Shown: positions 52,694 to 62,681, counted from the stretch's first letter. The stretch is DNA of 64,000 nucleotides from Zoogloeaceae bacterium G21618-S1 (GCA_027214125.1 JAPWHF010000014.1:38702-102701); one strand, 5' to 3'. The notes: generated by a model not told the origin, from the sequence alone. Numbers and translations are program-made.

Positions 52694-54523
52694 TCATTCG
52701 CCCATCACCACGCCTTCGCGTCGCGGATCGGCGCCGCCGAGCAGTTGCATGTTGCTGCCTTCGCTCTGCACCCGAATGGCCTGCAGGCCGCTCGTCATGT
52801 CGATCTCCTTGACCTGATGGCCTCGGGCCTTGAGCCCGTCGATGGTCCTTGCGTCAAAGCGTCCGGCTTCGAGCAGCACCGGCACCTTGCCGCCCACTGA
52901 GGCAAAGTTGGGCAAGTCGATCGCCTGTTGCGGGGAGAGCCCGCGGTTGAGCGTGCCGTATAGGGTTTTTGCGGTGTAGTGGATGATCAGCGCGCCGCCC
53001 GGGCTGCCGCCGCTCATCACGAGTTTTCCGGTGGCCTTGTCGAATACCAGCGTCGGCGCCATCGACGAGCGCGGGCGTTTGCCGGGCTCGACCCGGTTGG
53101 CGATCGGGCTGCCGTCGGCGGCTCGGGGCGCGAAGCTGAAGTCCGTCAGTTCGTTGTTGAGCAGAAAGCCTTTGACCATCTGTCGCGCGCCAAAAGCGTC
53201 TTCGATGGTGGTGGTCATCGCCACCGCGTGCCCGTTGGCGTCGACGATGCTGATGTGGCTGGTGCCGTATTCGGGCTGATCCGGCATGGGCGCATAGCTG
53301 GTTTTCATGGGGCCGGGCGTGCCGGCCGGGGCGTCGGGCATCGCCATCTCGCCGATCAAGCGGCTGCGCGCCGCCAGGTAGGCCGGATCGAGCAGGGACG
53401 ACCAATTGCCGCCGGGCGCGGCGACGAAGTCGGGGTCGGCGAGGTATTGCGCGCGGTCCGCAAAGGTGAGGCGCGAGGCCTCGACATAGCGATGCAGCCA
53501 GTCGGCCGACGCCATGTCTGCCGGCGGCTCGGCCGCGCCGGCTTCGAGCGAGATCGCGCCGTTTTCAGTCTGGCCCAGAATGCCCAGAATCTGTCCGACG
53601 GCGATTGCGCCGGAGCTCGGCGGCGGGAAGCCACAGACCCGGTAATCGACGCCGCGGGCGCGGTGGTCATGGCACATCGGGTCGCGTTGTTTGGGCGTGT
53701 AGTTGGCCAGGTCGGACAGTGCGAGCAGTCCGGGGTTGGTCGGATGGGAGGTGACCTTGCTGACGATGGCGCGCGCCACTTCGCCCTCCAGCAGTCCGGT
53801 GGCGCCGCGTTGGGCGATGGTCCGCAGCACGGTGGCGAGTTCGGGGTTTTTCAGCACATGCCCGACCGGCCACGGTGTGCCGTCGGCATCAAAAAAGTAG
53901 GCGCGCGCTGTCGGGTCTTTGGCGATGAAGGCGTCCTTGCTCAGCATGGTGTTCAAGCGTGGGCTCACCTTGAAGCCTTGTTCCGCGAGCTCAATGGCCG
54001 GTTCGAACAGCATCGCCCAGGGCAGCTTGCCGTGCTTGGCGTGCGCCATCTCCAGCATGGCGACCGTGCCTGGTGTACCCACCGAGCGGCCACCGACCTT
54101 GGCGTCGTCAAACTTCATCGGCTTGCCGTCCCTGTCCAGAAACAGCGCCTCGGTGGCGGCGGCGGGTGCGGTTTCCCGACCGTCGTAGGCGGCCACGTCC
54201 TTGCCGTCGAAATACATCAGGAAGGCGCCGCCGCCGAGGCCGGACGACTGCGGCTCGACCAGCGCCAGTACCATCTGGACGGCAATGGCCGCATCGATGG
54301 CCGAGCCGCCCGTCTTGAGAATCTGAAAGCCGGCGTCGGTGGCCAGCGGGTTGGCGGCCGCGACGGCAAAGTGCTGATGCGTCCAGCCCGGCTTGGCGGT
54401 GTAGCCGGAGGCGGCTTCGGGCTGGTCGGGGCGGGTGTAGGTGAAGCTGGGCGCGCTGGCGCAGCCGGCCAGCAGGGCGGCGCCGATCAGGGCGCCGAGC
54501 CTGGGGATCAAAACCGTTCGCAT
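52694..54523 (-). CDS. ggt: Gamma-glutamyltransferase (lipoprotein form)
   Basis: A 609-residue Ntn-hydrolase. The signal peptide ends in lipobox LLAGC (Cys about 20), so the enzyme is predicted to be membrane-anchored rather than freely periplasmic. The nucleophile Thr that starts the small subunit lies in EYGTSHISIVDANGHAVAMT, and substrate-binding blocks include YDGRETAPAAATEALFLDRD, RSRSSMAP-like sequence and SGGSPGGALIIHY. It cleaves gamma-glutamyl bonds of glutathione. GGAGAG lies 6-11 bases before ATG 54523. Confidence 0.93.
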   Translation of the reverse strand: MRTVLIPRLGALIGAALLAGCASAPSFTYTRPDQPEAASGYTAKPGWTHQHFAVAAANPLATDAGFQILKTGGSAIDAAIAVQMVLALVEPQSSGLGGGAFLMYFDGKDVAAYDGRETAPAAATEALFLDRDGKPMKFDDAKVGGRSVGTPGTVAMLEMAHAKHGKLPWAMLFEPAIELAEQGFKVSPRLNTMLSKDAFIAKDPTARAYFFDADGTPWPVGHVLKNPELATVLRTIAQRGATGLLEGEVARAIVSKVTSHPTNPGLLALSDLANYTPKQRDPMCHDHRARGVDYRVCGFPPPSSGAIAVGQILGILGQTENGAISLEAGAAEPPADMASADWLHRYVEASRLTFADRAQYLADPDFVAAPGGNWSSLLDPAYLAARSRLIGEMAMPDAPAGTPGPMKTSYAPMPDQPEYGTSHISIVDANGHAVAMTTTIEDAFGARQMVKGFLLNNELTDFSFAPRAADGSPIANRVEPGKRPRSSMAPTLVFDKATGKLVMSGGSPGGALIIHYTAKTLYGTLNRGLSPQQAIDLPNFASVGGKVPVLLEAGRFDARTIDGLKARGHQVKEIDMTSGLQAIRVQSEGSNMQLLGGADPRREGVVMGE

Positions 54524-54590
54524 GTCGATCTCTCCGCGGATATGAATGCTCACTATAGATGACACGCGTCTGGGCGGCAGCGGGTGGCGC

Positions 54591-56127
<1,537 letters not shown>

Positions 56128-56132
<5 letters not shown>

Positions 56133-56184
56133 TTAGATATCGATGTTGTCATTAATACAACTTTCGTTGTGCTGTCATTCTGAC
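56128..56184. promoter_or_regulatory. Three NorR-type binding sites
   Basis: Each site contains GTCATT. Site 1 GTCATTTAGAT (56128-56138) overlaps the norR start and deviates at its end. Site 2 GTCATTAATAC (56148-56158) and site 3 GTCATTCTGAC (56174-56184, a perfect GTCA-N3-TGAC dyad) both fit GT-N7-AC. Their centres are 20 and 26 bases apart and lie about 75-120 bases before the predicted sigma-54 start, as in the three-site NorR enhancers of E. coli. Confidence 0.75.
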
Positions 56185-56227
56185 GGCATTGAAAAATAAC
56201 TTCATGAAATATAAGGAGAAATTATTC

Positions 56228-56243
56228 TGGCCCGAATATTGAT
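56228..56243 (+). promoter_or_regulatory. Sigma-54 promoter of the nirK-like operon
   Basis: TGGCCCGAATATTGAT: GG (56229-56230), 10 bases, then GA (56241-56242) where GC is usual. Otherwise it follows TGGCACG-N4-TTGC closely. Transcription would start near 56253, 34 bases before the ATG. Confidence 0.65.
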
Positions 56244-56252
56244 ATAGGTCAA
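56239..56252. promoter_or_regulatory. FNR-type box in the norR-nirK gap
   Basis: TTGATATAGGTCAA fits TTGAT-N4-(A/G)TCAA. It overlaps the -12 part of the sigma-54 promoter. Measured leftward, it is about 42 bases from an AT-rich -10-like sequence (TATATT on the minus strand, 56208-56213), so class II activation of norR is the best-spaced use. Rightward, the same spacing would place the start on the nirK ATG, which is unlikely. Confidence 0.7.
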
Positions 56253-56286
56253 GTGGCATTTGAGCCACAACCTCTGGAGAACCGAT

Positions 56287-57228
56287 ATGAGACAACGTCC
56301 CCTGACTGCCATGGTGCTGCTGACCGCGGCCCTGGCAAGCGCCAATGTTCTGGCAGCTACCCACAAGGTGGAGATCCCGGTACGCGAACTCGATCTGGCG
56401 ATCGATAACGCCGGCAACACGGCCCCGATGTGGACATTCGGCGGCACCATTCCCGGTCCGCTGGTGCGGGTCACGGAAGGCGATGAGGTCGACTTCACCT
56501 TGCTGAACGAAGCCGGCAACAAGAACAGTCACTCGATGGATTTCCATGCCGGCCGTCTTGATGTGCTGGCCGACTTCGAGGCGATCAAACCAGGGCAGAA
56601 GAAGCAGTTCTCGTTCAAGGCTGAGTACCCCGGCGTGTGGATCTACCACTGTGGCGCCGATTCGATGTCCGAGCACATCTCGCGCGGCATGTACGGCGTG
56701 GTGATTGTCGATCCGAAGGCTGGCTACAGCGACAAGTACCCCAAGCCGGACCGCGAATACGTGCTGGTGCACGGCGATTTGTACGAGACCGGCGCCTCGG
56801 CCGAGGAGCGCACGGCGGGCGAGAAATGGAAGGGCGTGCTGGTCAACGGCAAGGTCTTCCACTACGACCCGGTGCATGACGCCAACGCCAGCATCGCGCT
56901 TGAATCCAAGCCCGGCGAGCGTGTCCGCATCTACTTTGTGAACGCCATGATCAACGAGTGGGCTGCCTTCCACCCGATTGCCGGTATCTGGGATCGGGTG
57001 TGGGACAACGGCAACCCGCAGAACGTGTTGCATGGCATGCAGACCATGTCGGTGCCGCCGGCACACGCGGTGGTGGTCGACCTGATCAGCCCGGCCGATC
57101 GATCGACCAACAACGCGCTGGTCGATCACAGCATGAAGCACGCGCTCAAGGGCGGTATCACGGTGCTGATGAACAGCAAGGACGCCAACCCCGACAAAGG
57201 GCGGGGCGATCAGTTGATCCTGCGTTGA
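56287..57228 (+). CDS. nirK: Copper nitrite reductase-like protein (NirK)
   Basis: A 313-residue periplasmic cupredoxin protein with a Sec signal (MVLLTAALASANVLA). Both copper sites are complete by motif: HSMDFH gives His82 (type 1), Asp85 (catalytic) and His87 (type 2). IYHCGADSMSEHISRGM gives His121 (type 2), Cys122, His130 and Met135 (type 1). AFHPIAGIWDRVW gives His229, the catalytic His. ALVDHSMKHA gives His281 (type 2). It should reduce nitrite to NO. It is shorter than many NirK proteins (about 340-380). It leads an operon with two cytochromes c and a multicopper oxidase. Confidence 0.88.
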   Translation: MRQRPLTAMVLLTAALASANVLAATHKVEIPVRELDLAIDNAGNTAPMWTFGGTIPGPLVRVTEGDEVDFTLLNEAGNKNSHSMDFHAGRLDVLADFEAIKPGQKKQFSFKAEYPGVWIYHCGADSMSEHISRGMYGVVIVDPKAGYSDKYPKPDREYVLVHGDLYETGASAEERTAGEKWKGVLVNGKVFHYDPVHDANASIALESKPGERVRIYFVNAMINEWAAFHPIAGIWDRVWDNGNPQNVLHGMQTMSVPPAHAVVVDLISPADRSTNNALVDHSMKHALKGGITVLMNSKDANPDKGRGDQLILR

Positions 57229-57265
57229 GCCGCGGATCGACCAGACCATGACGAAAGGAATTCCC

Positions 57266-57958
57266 GTGAAACTACGACTGACTCTCGGCATTGCCGCCGT
57301 GCTGGCGGTCGGCGTGCCCTTGGCTGTGCACGCCGACACTGCCGCTGACGTGAAACAGCAGTGCGGTAGCTGCCATGCGCTCGATCACGACTACGCCAAG
57401 GCAGCCAAACACGAAAGGGCTGAACGCAAGGCCCCGCCGCTCGACTATGCCGGTAACAAGTTCCGGCGCGAATGGCTGTACAGCTGGCTGCAGAATCCGG
57501 TGCGCCTGCGCCTGGCCGGTGTTTTTCCGCCAGCGCATGCCAAAGCCTCGGCCGACGGCGATGTGGTCGATACCGCCACGCTGGCCAAGCACCCGGCGCT
57601 CGATGCCGCGCAGGCGGGCAAGGTGGCCGACTACCTGATGACGCTGACGCCCTTCGACGCACTGATCGCGGCCGAAACCTACCAGCCCGGCAGCATCGCT
57701 CAGCGCATGGGGCAGATGAACTTCGGCAAGTTCAAGGGCTGTGACGGTTGCCATCAGGATGCCCCCGACAAGGGCGGCGTGTCGGGGCCGGAGCTGTATA
57801 CCGCCTGGCAGCGCCTGCAGCCGGCGTTCATCAGTGCCTATATCACCCAGCCCGCGGCCTGGGACCCGCACACCATGATGCCGGTGGGCGACGCCAACGC
57901 GGCCGCGGTGCACAAGCTGGCCAACTATCTCAAGCTCATCGGGGAGAAACAGCCATGA
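57266..57958 (+). CDS. Diheme cytochrome c (NcgC-like)
   Basis: A 230-residue periplasmic protein. GTG 57266 is preferred as start because AAAGGA lies 7-12 bases upstream and it gives a compact signal peptide (RLTLGIAAVLAVGVPLAVHA); ATG 57248 has no RBS. Heme motifs are CGSCH (from Cys33) and CDGCH (near residue 160). Possible Met ligands lie in DPHTMMPVGD. Position and heme count match the diheme partner of the ncgABC-nirK operon of Nitrosomonas. It probably passes electrons to the copper enzymes. Its stop overlaps the next start (ATGA). Confidence 0.85.
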   Translation: MKLRLTLGIAAVLAVGVPLAVHADTAADVKQQCGSCHALDHDYAKAAKHERAERKAPPLDYAGNKFRREWLYSWLQNPVRLRLAGVFPPAHAKASADGDVVDTATLAKHPALDAAQAGKVADYLMTLTPFDALIAAETYQPGSIAQRMGQMNFGKFKGCDGCHQDAPDKGGVSGPELYTAWQRLQPAFISAYITQPAAWDPHTMMPVGDANAAAVHKLANYLKLIGEKQP

Positions 57959-58302
57959 AGACCCTGCTACTCGCAGCGACCCTGTCGCTTGTCAGTACCA
58001 CCGCGCTGGCCGAGGCCGGCTCGGGCAAGCAGCTGTACTCGATCTACTGCACGCAGTGCCACGGGGTGGCGGGCGACGGCAAAGGCATCAACGCTGCCCA
58101 GATGGCCGTCCAGCCACGTGACCACACCGACACCAAGGAGATGTCCGCACGCACCGACGAGGAATTGTTCAAGGTGATCGAGCACGGCGGCAAGTCGATC
58201 AATAAATCGGTGCTGATGCCGCCCTGGGGCGACAACCTGAACGATGACGAGATCCACGCACTGGTCGGCCACCTGCGCGAGCTGTGCTGTCAGAAAAACT
58301 GA
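57955..58302 (+). CDS. Monoheme class I cytochrome c (NcgB-like)
   Basis: A 115-residue periplasmic cytochrome with signal MKTLLLAATLSLVSTTALAE. The heme motif is CTQCHGVAGDGKG (from Cys32) and the probable Met ligand is in VLMPPWGDNL. The C-terminus ends with two cysteines (CCQKN), which is unusual for a small cytochrome c. It overlaps the diheme gene by four bases and is followed 85 bases later by the multicopper oxidase gene. Confidence 0.88.
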   Translation: MKTLLLAATLSLVSTTALAEAGSGKQLYSIYCTQCHGVAGDGKGINAAQMAVQPRDHTDTKEMSARTDEELFKVIEHGGKSINKSVLMPPWGDNLNDDEIHALVGHLRELCCQKN

Positions 58303-58387
58303 GCCGATGAGGGCGTGCCCTCGTCGACACCGGACGGCCACTCCTGGTGGCCTGTGCGGTCTCTTCCCAATGCAATGGAGTTCCACC

Positions 58388-59452
58388 ATGACGAAGAAAC
58401 AAACCTTGCTGGCGCTGTGCCTGGCGCTTGGCCTGAGTGCCAGCGTGCACGCCGAACTGCGCAAATTTGAAATGACCATCGAGGAGGTCGACCTTCAGGT
58501 CGCGCCGAACCTGGCGGTCAAAGTGTGGGCCTATAACGGCCAGGTTCCCGGTCCGCTGATCCATGTGAAGGAGGGCGATGAGGTCGAGGTGCTGCTGCAC
58601 AACAACACCACCCTCAGCCACACCATCCACTGGCATGGCGTGTACCAGACCAACAGCTGGCAGTCCGATGGCGTACCCAACGTGACGCAGGAGGCCATCG
58701 AGCCGGGCGACAGCTACATCTACCGCTTCATCGCCGACAAGCCCGGCAGCCTTTGGTATCACTGCCATGTGAACGTGGCCGAGCATGTCGCCCTGCGCGG
58801 CATGTGGGGGCCGCTGATTGTCGATCCCAAAGAACCGACCGCGCTCGAGAAGACCGTAACCAAGGACGCGGTGCTGATGTTCTCCGGCTGGAACTCCGAG
58901 GTGGCGCAGGAGTACGGAAAGGGCGGCCACCCCAGGGAGGTGAGTGATTACTTCTCGATCAACGGCAAGTCCTTCCCGGACACCCAGCCGATCCGCGTCA
59001 AGAAGGGCGACGTGTTGCGATTGCGCCTGTTTGCGCCGACCTCGCCGACGGCTTTCCACCTGCATGGCCACGACGCGCTGGTGACTCACAAGGACGGCTT
59101 GCCGCTGGAGACCCCGTATGCCGTGGATGTGCTGCCGATGATGCCGGGCGAGCGCTACGACCTGATCGTGGAGATGAACAACCCTGGCATCTGGATGACG
59201 CACGACCATATCGAGCATCACACCAGCAATGCCGGCAAGGACCACACTGGTTCGATGCTGGTGGTCGAGTACGAGGATATCGAAAAGCCCGACTATTACA
59301 TGTGGAAGGACAAGCCGTACGACCCGGACTTCTACTGGATCGAGTCGATGAAGAAACCCCACGGCCTGCATGAAAACCCGGCCTTCAAGGGCTTCGACCC
59401 CAGCCAACCGCCACCTGCGACGGCGAGCAAGACGATGCACCACGGCAAGTGA
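58388..59452 (+). CDS. Two-domain multicopper oxidase (NcgA-like, type C)
   Basis: A 354-residue periplasmic protein with a Sec signal (TLLALCLALGLSASVHA). It has the four HxH pairs of a trinuclear copper centre: HTIHWHG (His81, His83), WYHCHVN (His125, His127), FHLHGHD (His224, His226) and MTHDHIEHH (His272, His274). The type 1 site is in domain 1 only (His78, Cys126, His133, Met139); domain 2 has no Cys. This is the type C two-domain layout of the Nitrosomonas europaea blue copper oxidase encoded with nirK. The natural substrate is unproven. The C-terminus is His/Lys-rich. Confidence 0.85.
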   Translation: MTKKQTLLALCLALGLSASVHAELRKFEMTIEEVDLQVAPNLAVKVWAYNGQVPGPLIHVKEGDEVEVLLHNNTTLSHTIHWHGVYQTNSWQSDGVPNVTQEAIEPGDSYIYRFIADKPGSLWYHCHVNVAEHVALRGMWGPLIVDPKEPTALEKTVTKDAVLMFSGWNSEVAQEYGKGGHPREVSDYFSINGKSFPDTQPIRVKKGDVLRLRLFAPTSPTAFHLHGHDALVTHKDGLPLETPYAVDVLPMMPGERYDLIVEMNNPGIWMTHDHIEHHTSNAGKDHTGSMLVVEYEDIEKPDYYMWKDKPYDPDFYWIESMKKPHGLHENPAFKGFDPSQPPPATASKTMHHGK

Positions 59453-59458
59453 CGCCGT

Positions 59459-59492
59459 GACCGGCCGACGGGGGAAACCCCGCCGGTCGGTG
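59459..59492. terminator. Hairpin between the copper oxidase gene and fetB
   Basis: CCGGCCGACGGGG pairs with CCCCGCCGGTCGG around an AAA loop with minor mismatches. It lies between convergent genes and may stop transcription from both sides; no T-run is present. Confidence 0.5.
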
Positions 59493-59494
59493 TG

Positions 59495-60298
59495 CTATTT
59501 GGGCGGCGCCAGGAGGCGATCCAGCCGCAGCCGCTCGCGCTCATCGAACAGGCGCCGACTGGCGGCGAGGACGGCGGCGAGTGTGCCGAAGCCGGTGCCG
59601 ACGGTGATCGTGAACATGATCAGGATCTGGTATTTCACCGCCAACGTGGGTGCGGCGCCGGCCAGGATCTGGCCTGTCATCATGCCTGGCAGGCTGACGA
59701 TGCCGGCGGCAGCCATGCCGTTGATGATCGGGATCATGCCGCTGCGCATGGCGTCGCGACGCGCCTCGCCAATGGCCTCTTGCCAGCGATGGCCGAGCAT
59801 CAGCCGGTTTTCGATGAGCGCGCGCTGGCGCCACACCGCGTCGGTGAGCCGGTCGAGGCCGACGGCGATGCCGGTCATGGTGTTGCCGAGCATCATGCCG
59901 AGCAGCGGAATGGCGTATTGCGGTGCATACCAGGGTTCGGGGCCGATGATGGCGACCAGCGTGAGCACGGTGACGCTGAAGGCCGAGATGAACATCGACA
60001 GCGTACCAATGCCGAAGGCCCAGCCGCCGGTGAGCCGACGCTTTTGCCGGGCGGTGACTTCGCGGCCGGCCATCAGCAGCATCACCAGCGCCATCAGCGC
60101 GATCCAGGGCAGGGCGGCGACCGAGAACAGCGCTTCGAGCACCAGGCCGATCAGGCTCAGTTGCACCACGGTGCGAACCGCCGCGACGAGCATGGTCTTT
60201 CCGATGTCCAGCCGGGCGAGCTGGGTGCACACGGCCAGCGCCAGCACCAGTCCGGCCGCGAGAGCAAGTTGCCACCACGCGAGGTCGATCAGCTGCAT
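59495..60298 (-). CDS. fetB: ABC exporter permease, FetB/YbbM family
   Basis: A 267-residue inner-membrane protein with about seven membrane segments. Family blocks are RTVVQLSLIGLVLEALFSVA, PLLGMMLGNTMTGIAVGLDR, and MIPIINGMAAAGIVSLPGMM followed by TGQILAG. In E. coli FetAB exports iron and helps in oxidative stress. ATG 60298 overlaps the end of fetA by 10 bases. The protein is MQLIDLAWWQLALAAGLVLA at its start. Confidence 0.88.
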   Translation of the reverse strand: MQLIDLAWWQLALAAGLVLALAVCTQLARLDIGKTMLVAAVRTVVQLSLIGLVLEALFSVAALPWIALMALVMLLMAGREVTARQKRRLTGGWAFGIGTLSMFISAFSVTVLTLVAIIGPEPWYAPQYAIPLLGMMLGNTMTGIAVGLDRLTDAVWRQRALIENRLMLGHRWQEAIGEARRDAMRSGMIPIINGMAAAGIVSLPGMMTGQILAGAAPTLAVKYQILIMFTITVGTGFGTLAAVLAASRRLFDERERLRLDRLLAPPK

Positions 60299-60918
60299 GG
60301 CACCGCTTCCAGTTGCTTGCCGGCGATGCGCAGATGCGCGTTGGCCACGCGTTGGATCTGGGCCGGGTCGTGCGCCACCCAAAGCACCGGCCAGCCGTGG
60401 TGCCGGGCCAGCCCGGTGAGCCAGGCTTCGACGGTGGCGGTGGTGTCGGGGTCGAGGTTGGCGGTGGGTTCGTCCAGCAAGAGCGCGCGCGGCTGGTGTG
60501 CAACGGCACGCAGCAGGGCGAGGCGCTGCTTTTCGCCGGATGACAGCCGGCTCACCTGCCAGTCCATGACCTCCGGGCCAAAGCCGAGTGTGTCCAGGTC
60601 GTCGGGCGCGCCGGCGGGGAAGTGTTCGCCCACCGTGTCGGCCCACCACTGACTGTCGGCCGGCACCATCATCACCGTTTGCCGCCAACGGTGGCCTGTG
60701 ACCCCGGTTTGCGCGAGCTCGCCCAGCGCGACGCTCCCATCATGCGGGTCGAGATCGGCCAGCGCGCGCAGCAGTCGGCTTTTGCCCGAACCGGACGGGC
60801 CGGACAGGGCGAGGATATGGCCGGGCGGGATGGTGAAATCGATGGCCGATAGCGCGCCAACGCCCAAGGCTTGGGCACGCAGGGCGGCAGACGTATCGGC
60901 GTGGGGGGCAGGTTTCAA
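60289..60918 (-). CDS. fetA: ABC exporter ATP-binding protein, FetA/YbbL family
   Basis: A 209-residue ABC ATPase: Walker A SGPSGSGKSRLLRALADLDP, signature SRLSSGEKQRLALLRAVA, Walker B ALLLDEPTANLD and H-loop VAHDPAQ. The short size fits FetA. No ATG lies near the expected start; TTG 60918 (on the minus strand) gives MKPAPHADTSAALRAQALGV, a sensible N-terminus. The frame stays open upstream to 61152, but that part is Arg/Ala-rich and unlike an ABC protein. Confidence 0.82.
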   Translation of the reverse strand: MKPAPHADTSAALRAQALGVGALSAIDFTIPPGHILALSGPSGSGKSRLLRALADLDPHDGSVALGELAQTGVTGHRWRQTVMMVPADSQWWADTVGEHFPAGAPDDLDTLGFGPEVMDWQVSRLSSGEKQRLALLRAVAHQPRALLLDEPTANLDPDTTATVEAWLTGLARHHGWPVLWVAHDPAQIQRVANAHLRIAGKQLEAVPCS

Positions 60919-60974
60919 TCGGTACGCTCGGCGATGGGCGGAGGTTTCATGATACCCGCCGCCGGGCGGGGTGA

Positions 60975-61340
60975 TCAGCGCCCGGTGGCGGCCCTGCCGT
61001 CGTGATGCTCGCGTGAGTCGGCGGGCGCTTCGGCACGGGCGCGCATGCCATAGTCGCGCACCACCTCGGCGACCCGCAGCCGGTAGTCGGCAAACACCTG
61101 CTGCCGGCCGGCGACTTGCGCCGCGCGATGTGTTTCGAGAGTGCGCCAGCACTGTATGGCGGCTTCGTCGCGCCAGAAGGACAGCGACAGCAGCCTGCCG
61201 GGCTGGGTCAGGCTCTCGAAACGTTCGATCGAGATGAACCCGTCGATGGCGTCGAGCGACGGGCGCAGCGCGGCGGCGAGGTCGAGATAGGCGTCGCGCT
61301 GGTCGGCTGCGGGTTCGACTTCAAAGATCACGGCAAGCAT
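60975..61340 (-). CDS. Antibiotic biosynthesis monooxygenase (ABM) domain protein
   Basis: A 121-residue protein. The ABM ferredoxin-like fold is seen in MLAVIFEVEPAADQRDAYLD, IDGFISIERFESLTQPGRLL and SLSFWRDEAAIQCWRTLETH. Members act on quinones, heme or polyketides, or have no known activity. It follows a NIPSNAP gene by two bases, so both are one unit, divergent from an ArsR regulator. Confidence 0.85.
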   Translation of the reverse strand: MLAVIFEVEPAADQRDAYLDLAAALRPSLDAIDGFISIERFESLTQPGRLLSLSFWRDEAAIQCWRTLETHRAAQVAGRQQVFADYRLRVAEVVRDYGMRARAEAPADSREHHDGRAATGR

Positions 61341-61342
61341 GG

Positions 61343-61678
61343 TCAAGCCCTCATCTGCGGCACTTGGCAGAAGGTGCCGCCTACGGTGTCGACAAAGCTG
61401 CGTTCCTCGCGGAGGATGAAGCGTGCGTCCTGCGCGAAGGCGAAGTTGGCGCGGCCTTCGGCATCGTTGCGTAGCCGTGCACGGTAGCGTTCGTAGGCCG
61501 CCAGGTTGTCGAAGCCGATCAACCCCCAGGCGATGTCGTTGGTTCCCTCGTGCGGCAGAAAATAGCCAAGCAGATGCCCGCCGCAGCGCGGGATGATGCG
61601 GCCCCAGTTTTCGGCGTATCTCTTGAAGGCCTCGCGCTGGAAGGGGTCGATCTGATAGCGGATGAAACAGGTGATCAT
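61343..61678 (-). CDS. NIPSNAP family protein
   Basis: A 111-residue protein: [20 protein letters not shown], then [20 protein letters not shown] and [20 protein letters not shown], the usual NIPSNAP dimeric alpha/beta-barrel pattern. Function unknown. It is the first gene of a two-gene unit with the ABM protein and is divergent from arsR-like 61755-62438, whose operator dyad lies in the shared gap. Confidence 0.88.
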   Translation of the reverse strand: MITCFIRYQIDPFQREAFKRYAENWGRIIPRCGGHLLGYFLPHEGTNDIAWGLIGFDNLAAYERYRARLRNDAEGRANFAFAQDARFILREERSFVDTVGGTFCQVPQMRA

Positions 61679-61732
61679 GGTCGGGGCTCCGGCGTGAATG
61701 ACGGAACCACAATAGCGAATTGAAGTGGCTGG

Positions 61733-61756
61733 ATGGTTCGGCTAGGATCGAACCAT
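61733..61756. promoter_or_regulatory. Operator-like dyad over the start of the ArsR gene
   Basis: ATGGTTCG (61733-61740) and CGAACCAT (61749-61756) are perfect 8-bp arms with an 8-base spacer. The right arm contains the first two bases of the ArsR start codon, so binding would block its own expression and probably also the divergent NIPSNAP promoter. Confidence 0.65.
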
Positions 61757-62438
61757 GAAAGACGGACCCCACATCGCCCGCGTCGCCGCGCTGATCGGCG
61801 ACAACGCCCGCGCCGACATCCTTACCGCGCTGATGGCCGATCGCGCGCTCACCGCCACCGAGCTGGCGGGTATTGCCTGGGTGACCAAGCAAACCATCAG
61901 CGGTCACCTCGCCAAGTTGCTTGATGCCGGGCTGATCGAGGTGGATGCACAAGGCCGGCATCGCTACTTTCGCCTCGCCGGGCGTGACGTCGCGCACTTG
62001 CTGGAATCTCTAATGGGCGTGGCGTTTCGCACCGGCGCCGTGCGCCTGCGCTCGAGTCCGCGCGAGCCGGCGCTGCGCAAGGCGCGCGTGTGCTACGACC
62101 ATCTCGCTGGTGAACTGGCCGTGGCCGCCTTCGAAGCCATGCTGATGCGGGGTTGGTTTGCCGCCCGGGTTGGCGAGTTGAGCCTGACCGGCGCCGGTCG
62201 CGCCGCGTTCGAGGCCATTGGTGTGGATGTTTCCGTGCCGGGTTCGAGTCGCCGTCCGGTGTGCCGCATGTGTCTGGACTGGGGGGAGCGGCGGCACCAT
62301 CTCGCCGGTGGCGTGGGCGCCGCCTTGCTGCAGCGGATGTATGCTGCCGGGTGGGCCCACCGACAGAAAGATTCGCGGGTGGTGGTGTTCAGCGCCGAGG
62401 GCGAAAAAGCGTTTCGAGAGGTCTTCTTGCTGGACTGA
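61755..62438 (+). CDS. ArsR-family regulator (two-domain)
   Basis: A 227-residue protein. The winged HTH is at the N-terminus: GPHIARVAALIGDNARADIL, then ALTATELAGIAWVTKQTISG and HLAKLLDAGLIEVDAQGRHR. The C-terminal half has a Cys motif CRMCLDWGERRHHLAGGVGA. This long form is typical of ArsR-like regulators next to ABM/NIPSNAP genes and does not carry an arsenic site. It is divergent from those genes and likely represses them. Confidence 0.88.
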   Translation: MKDGPHIARVAALIGDNARADILTALMADRALTATELAGIAWVTKQTISGHLAKLLDAGLIEVDAQGRHRYFRLAGRDVAHLLESLMGVAFRTGAVRLRSSPREPALRKARVCYDHLAGELAVAAFEAMLMRGWFAARVGELSLTGAGRAAFEAIGVDVSVPGSSRRPVCRMCLDWGERRHHLAGGVGAALLQRMYAAGWAHRQKDSRVVVFSAEGEKAFREVFLLD

Positions 62439-62681
62439 TCAGCGCCGCCGGACAATGACCTCGATGATCCACCACACCACCCCGATGGCGGCACCAAAGG
62501 CACCGGCAATGGTACCGAACATGGCGGTCAGCGCCAGCCCGGTGGGCGTGACATCGGTCGAGCCAAACTGAGTGAACAGCCACAGGGGCACTGCGGTCAG
62601 TGTGCCGAGGATGAGGCTGGTGAGCACAATCTTGATGCCGGTGCGCACATCGCTGCGGTAGAAATTGAGAATCGGGTTCAC
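62439..62681 (-). CDS. Small membrane protein, hypothetical
   Basis: An 80-residue protein from a GTG start (62681) with two membrane helices (IKIVLTSLILGTLTAVPLWL and LTAMFGTIAGAFGAAIGVVW) and a C-terminal Arg tail. The N-terminus MNPILNFYRSDVRTG is cytoplasmic. The frame continues upstream to 62861, but that part is compositionally unlike a protein. No family recognised. It abuts the convergent ArsR gene. Confidence 0.5.
   Translation of the reverse strand: MNPILNFYRSDVRTGIKIVLTSLILGTLTAVPLWLFTQFGSTDVTPTGLALTAMFGTIAGAFGAAIGVVWWIIEVIVRRR

Noticed and set aside
56239..56252. Class II FNR activation of nirK directly
   Set aside because: A start 41.5 bases downstream of the box centre would coincide with the nirK ATG and there is no -10 box; leftward use for norR fits better.
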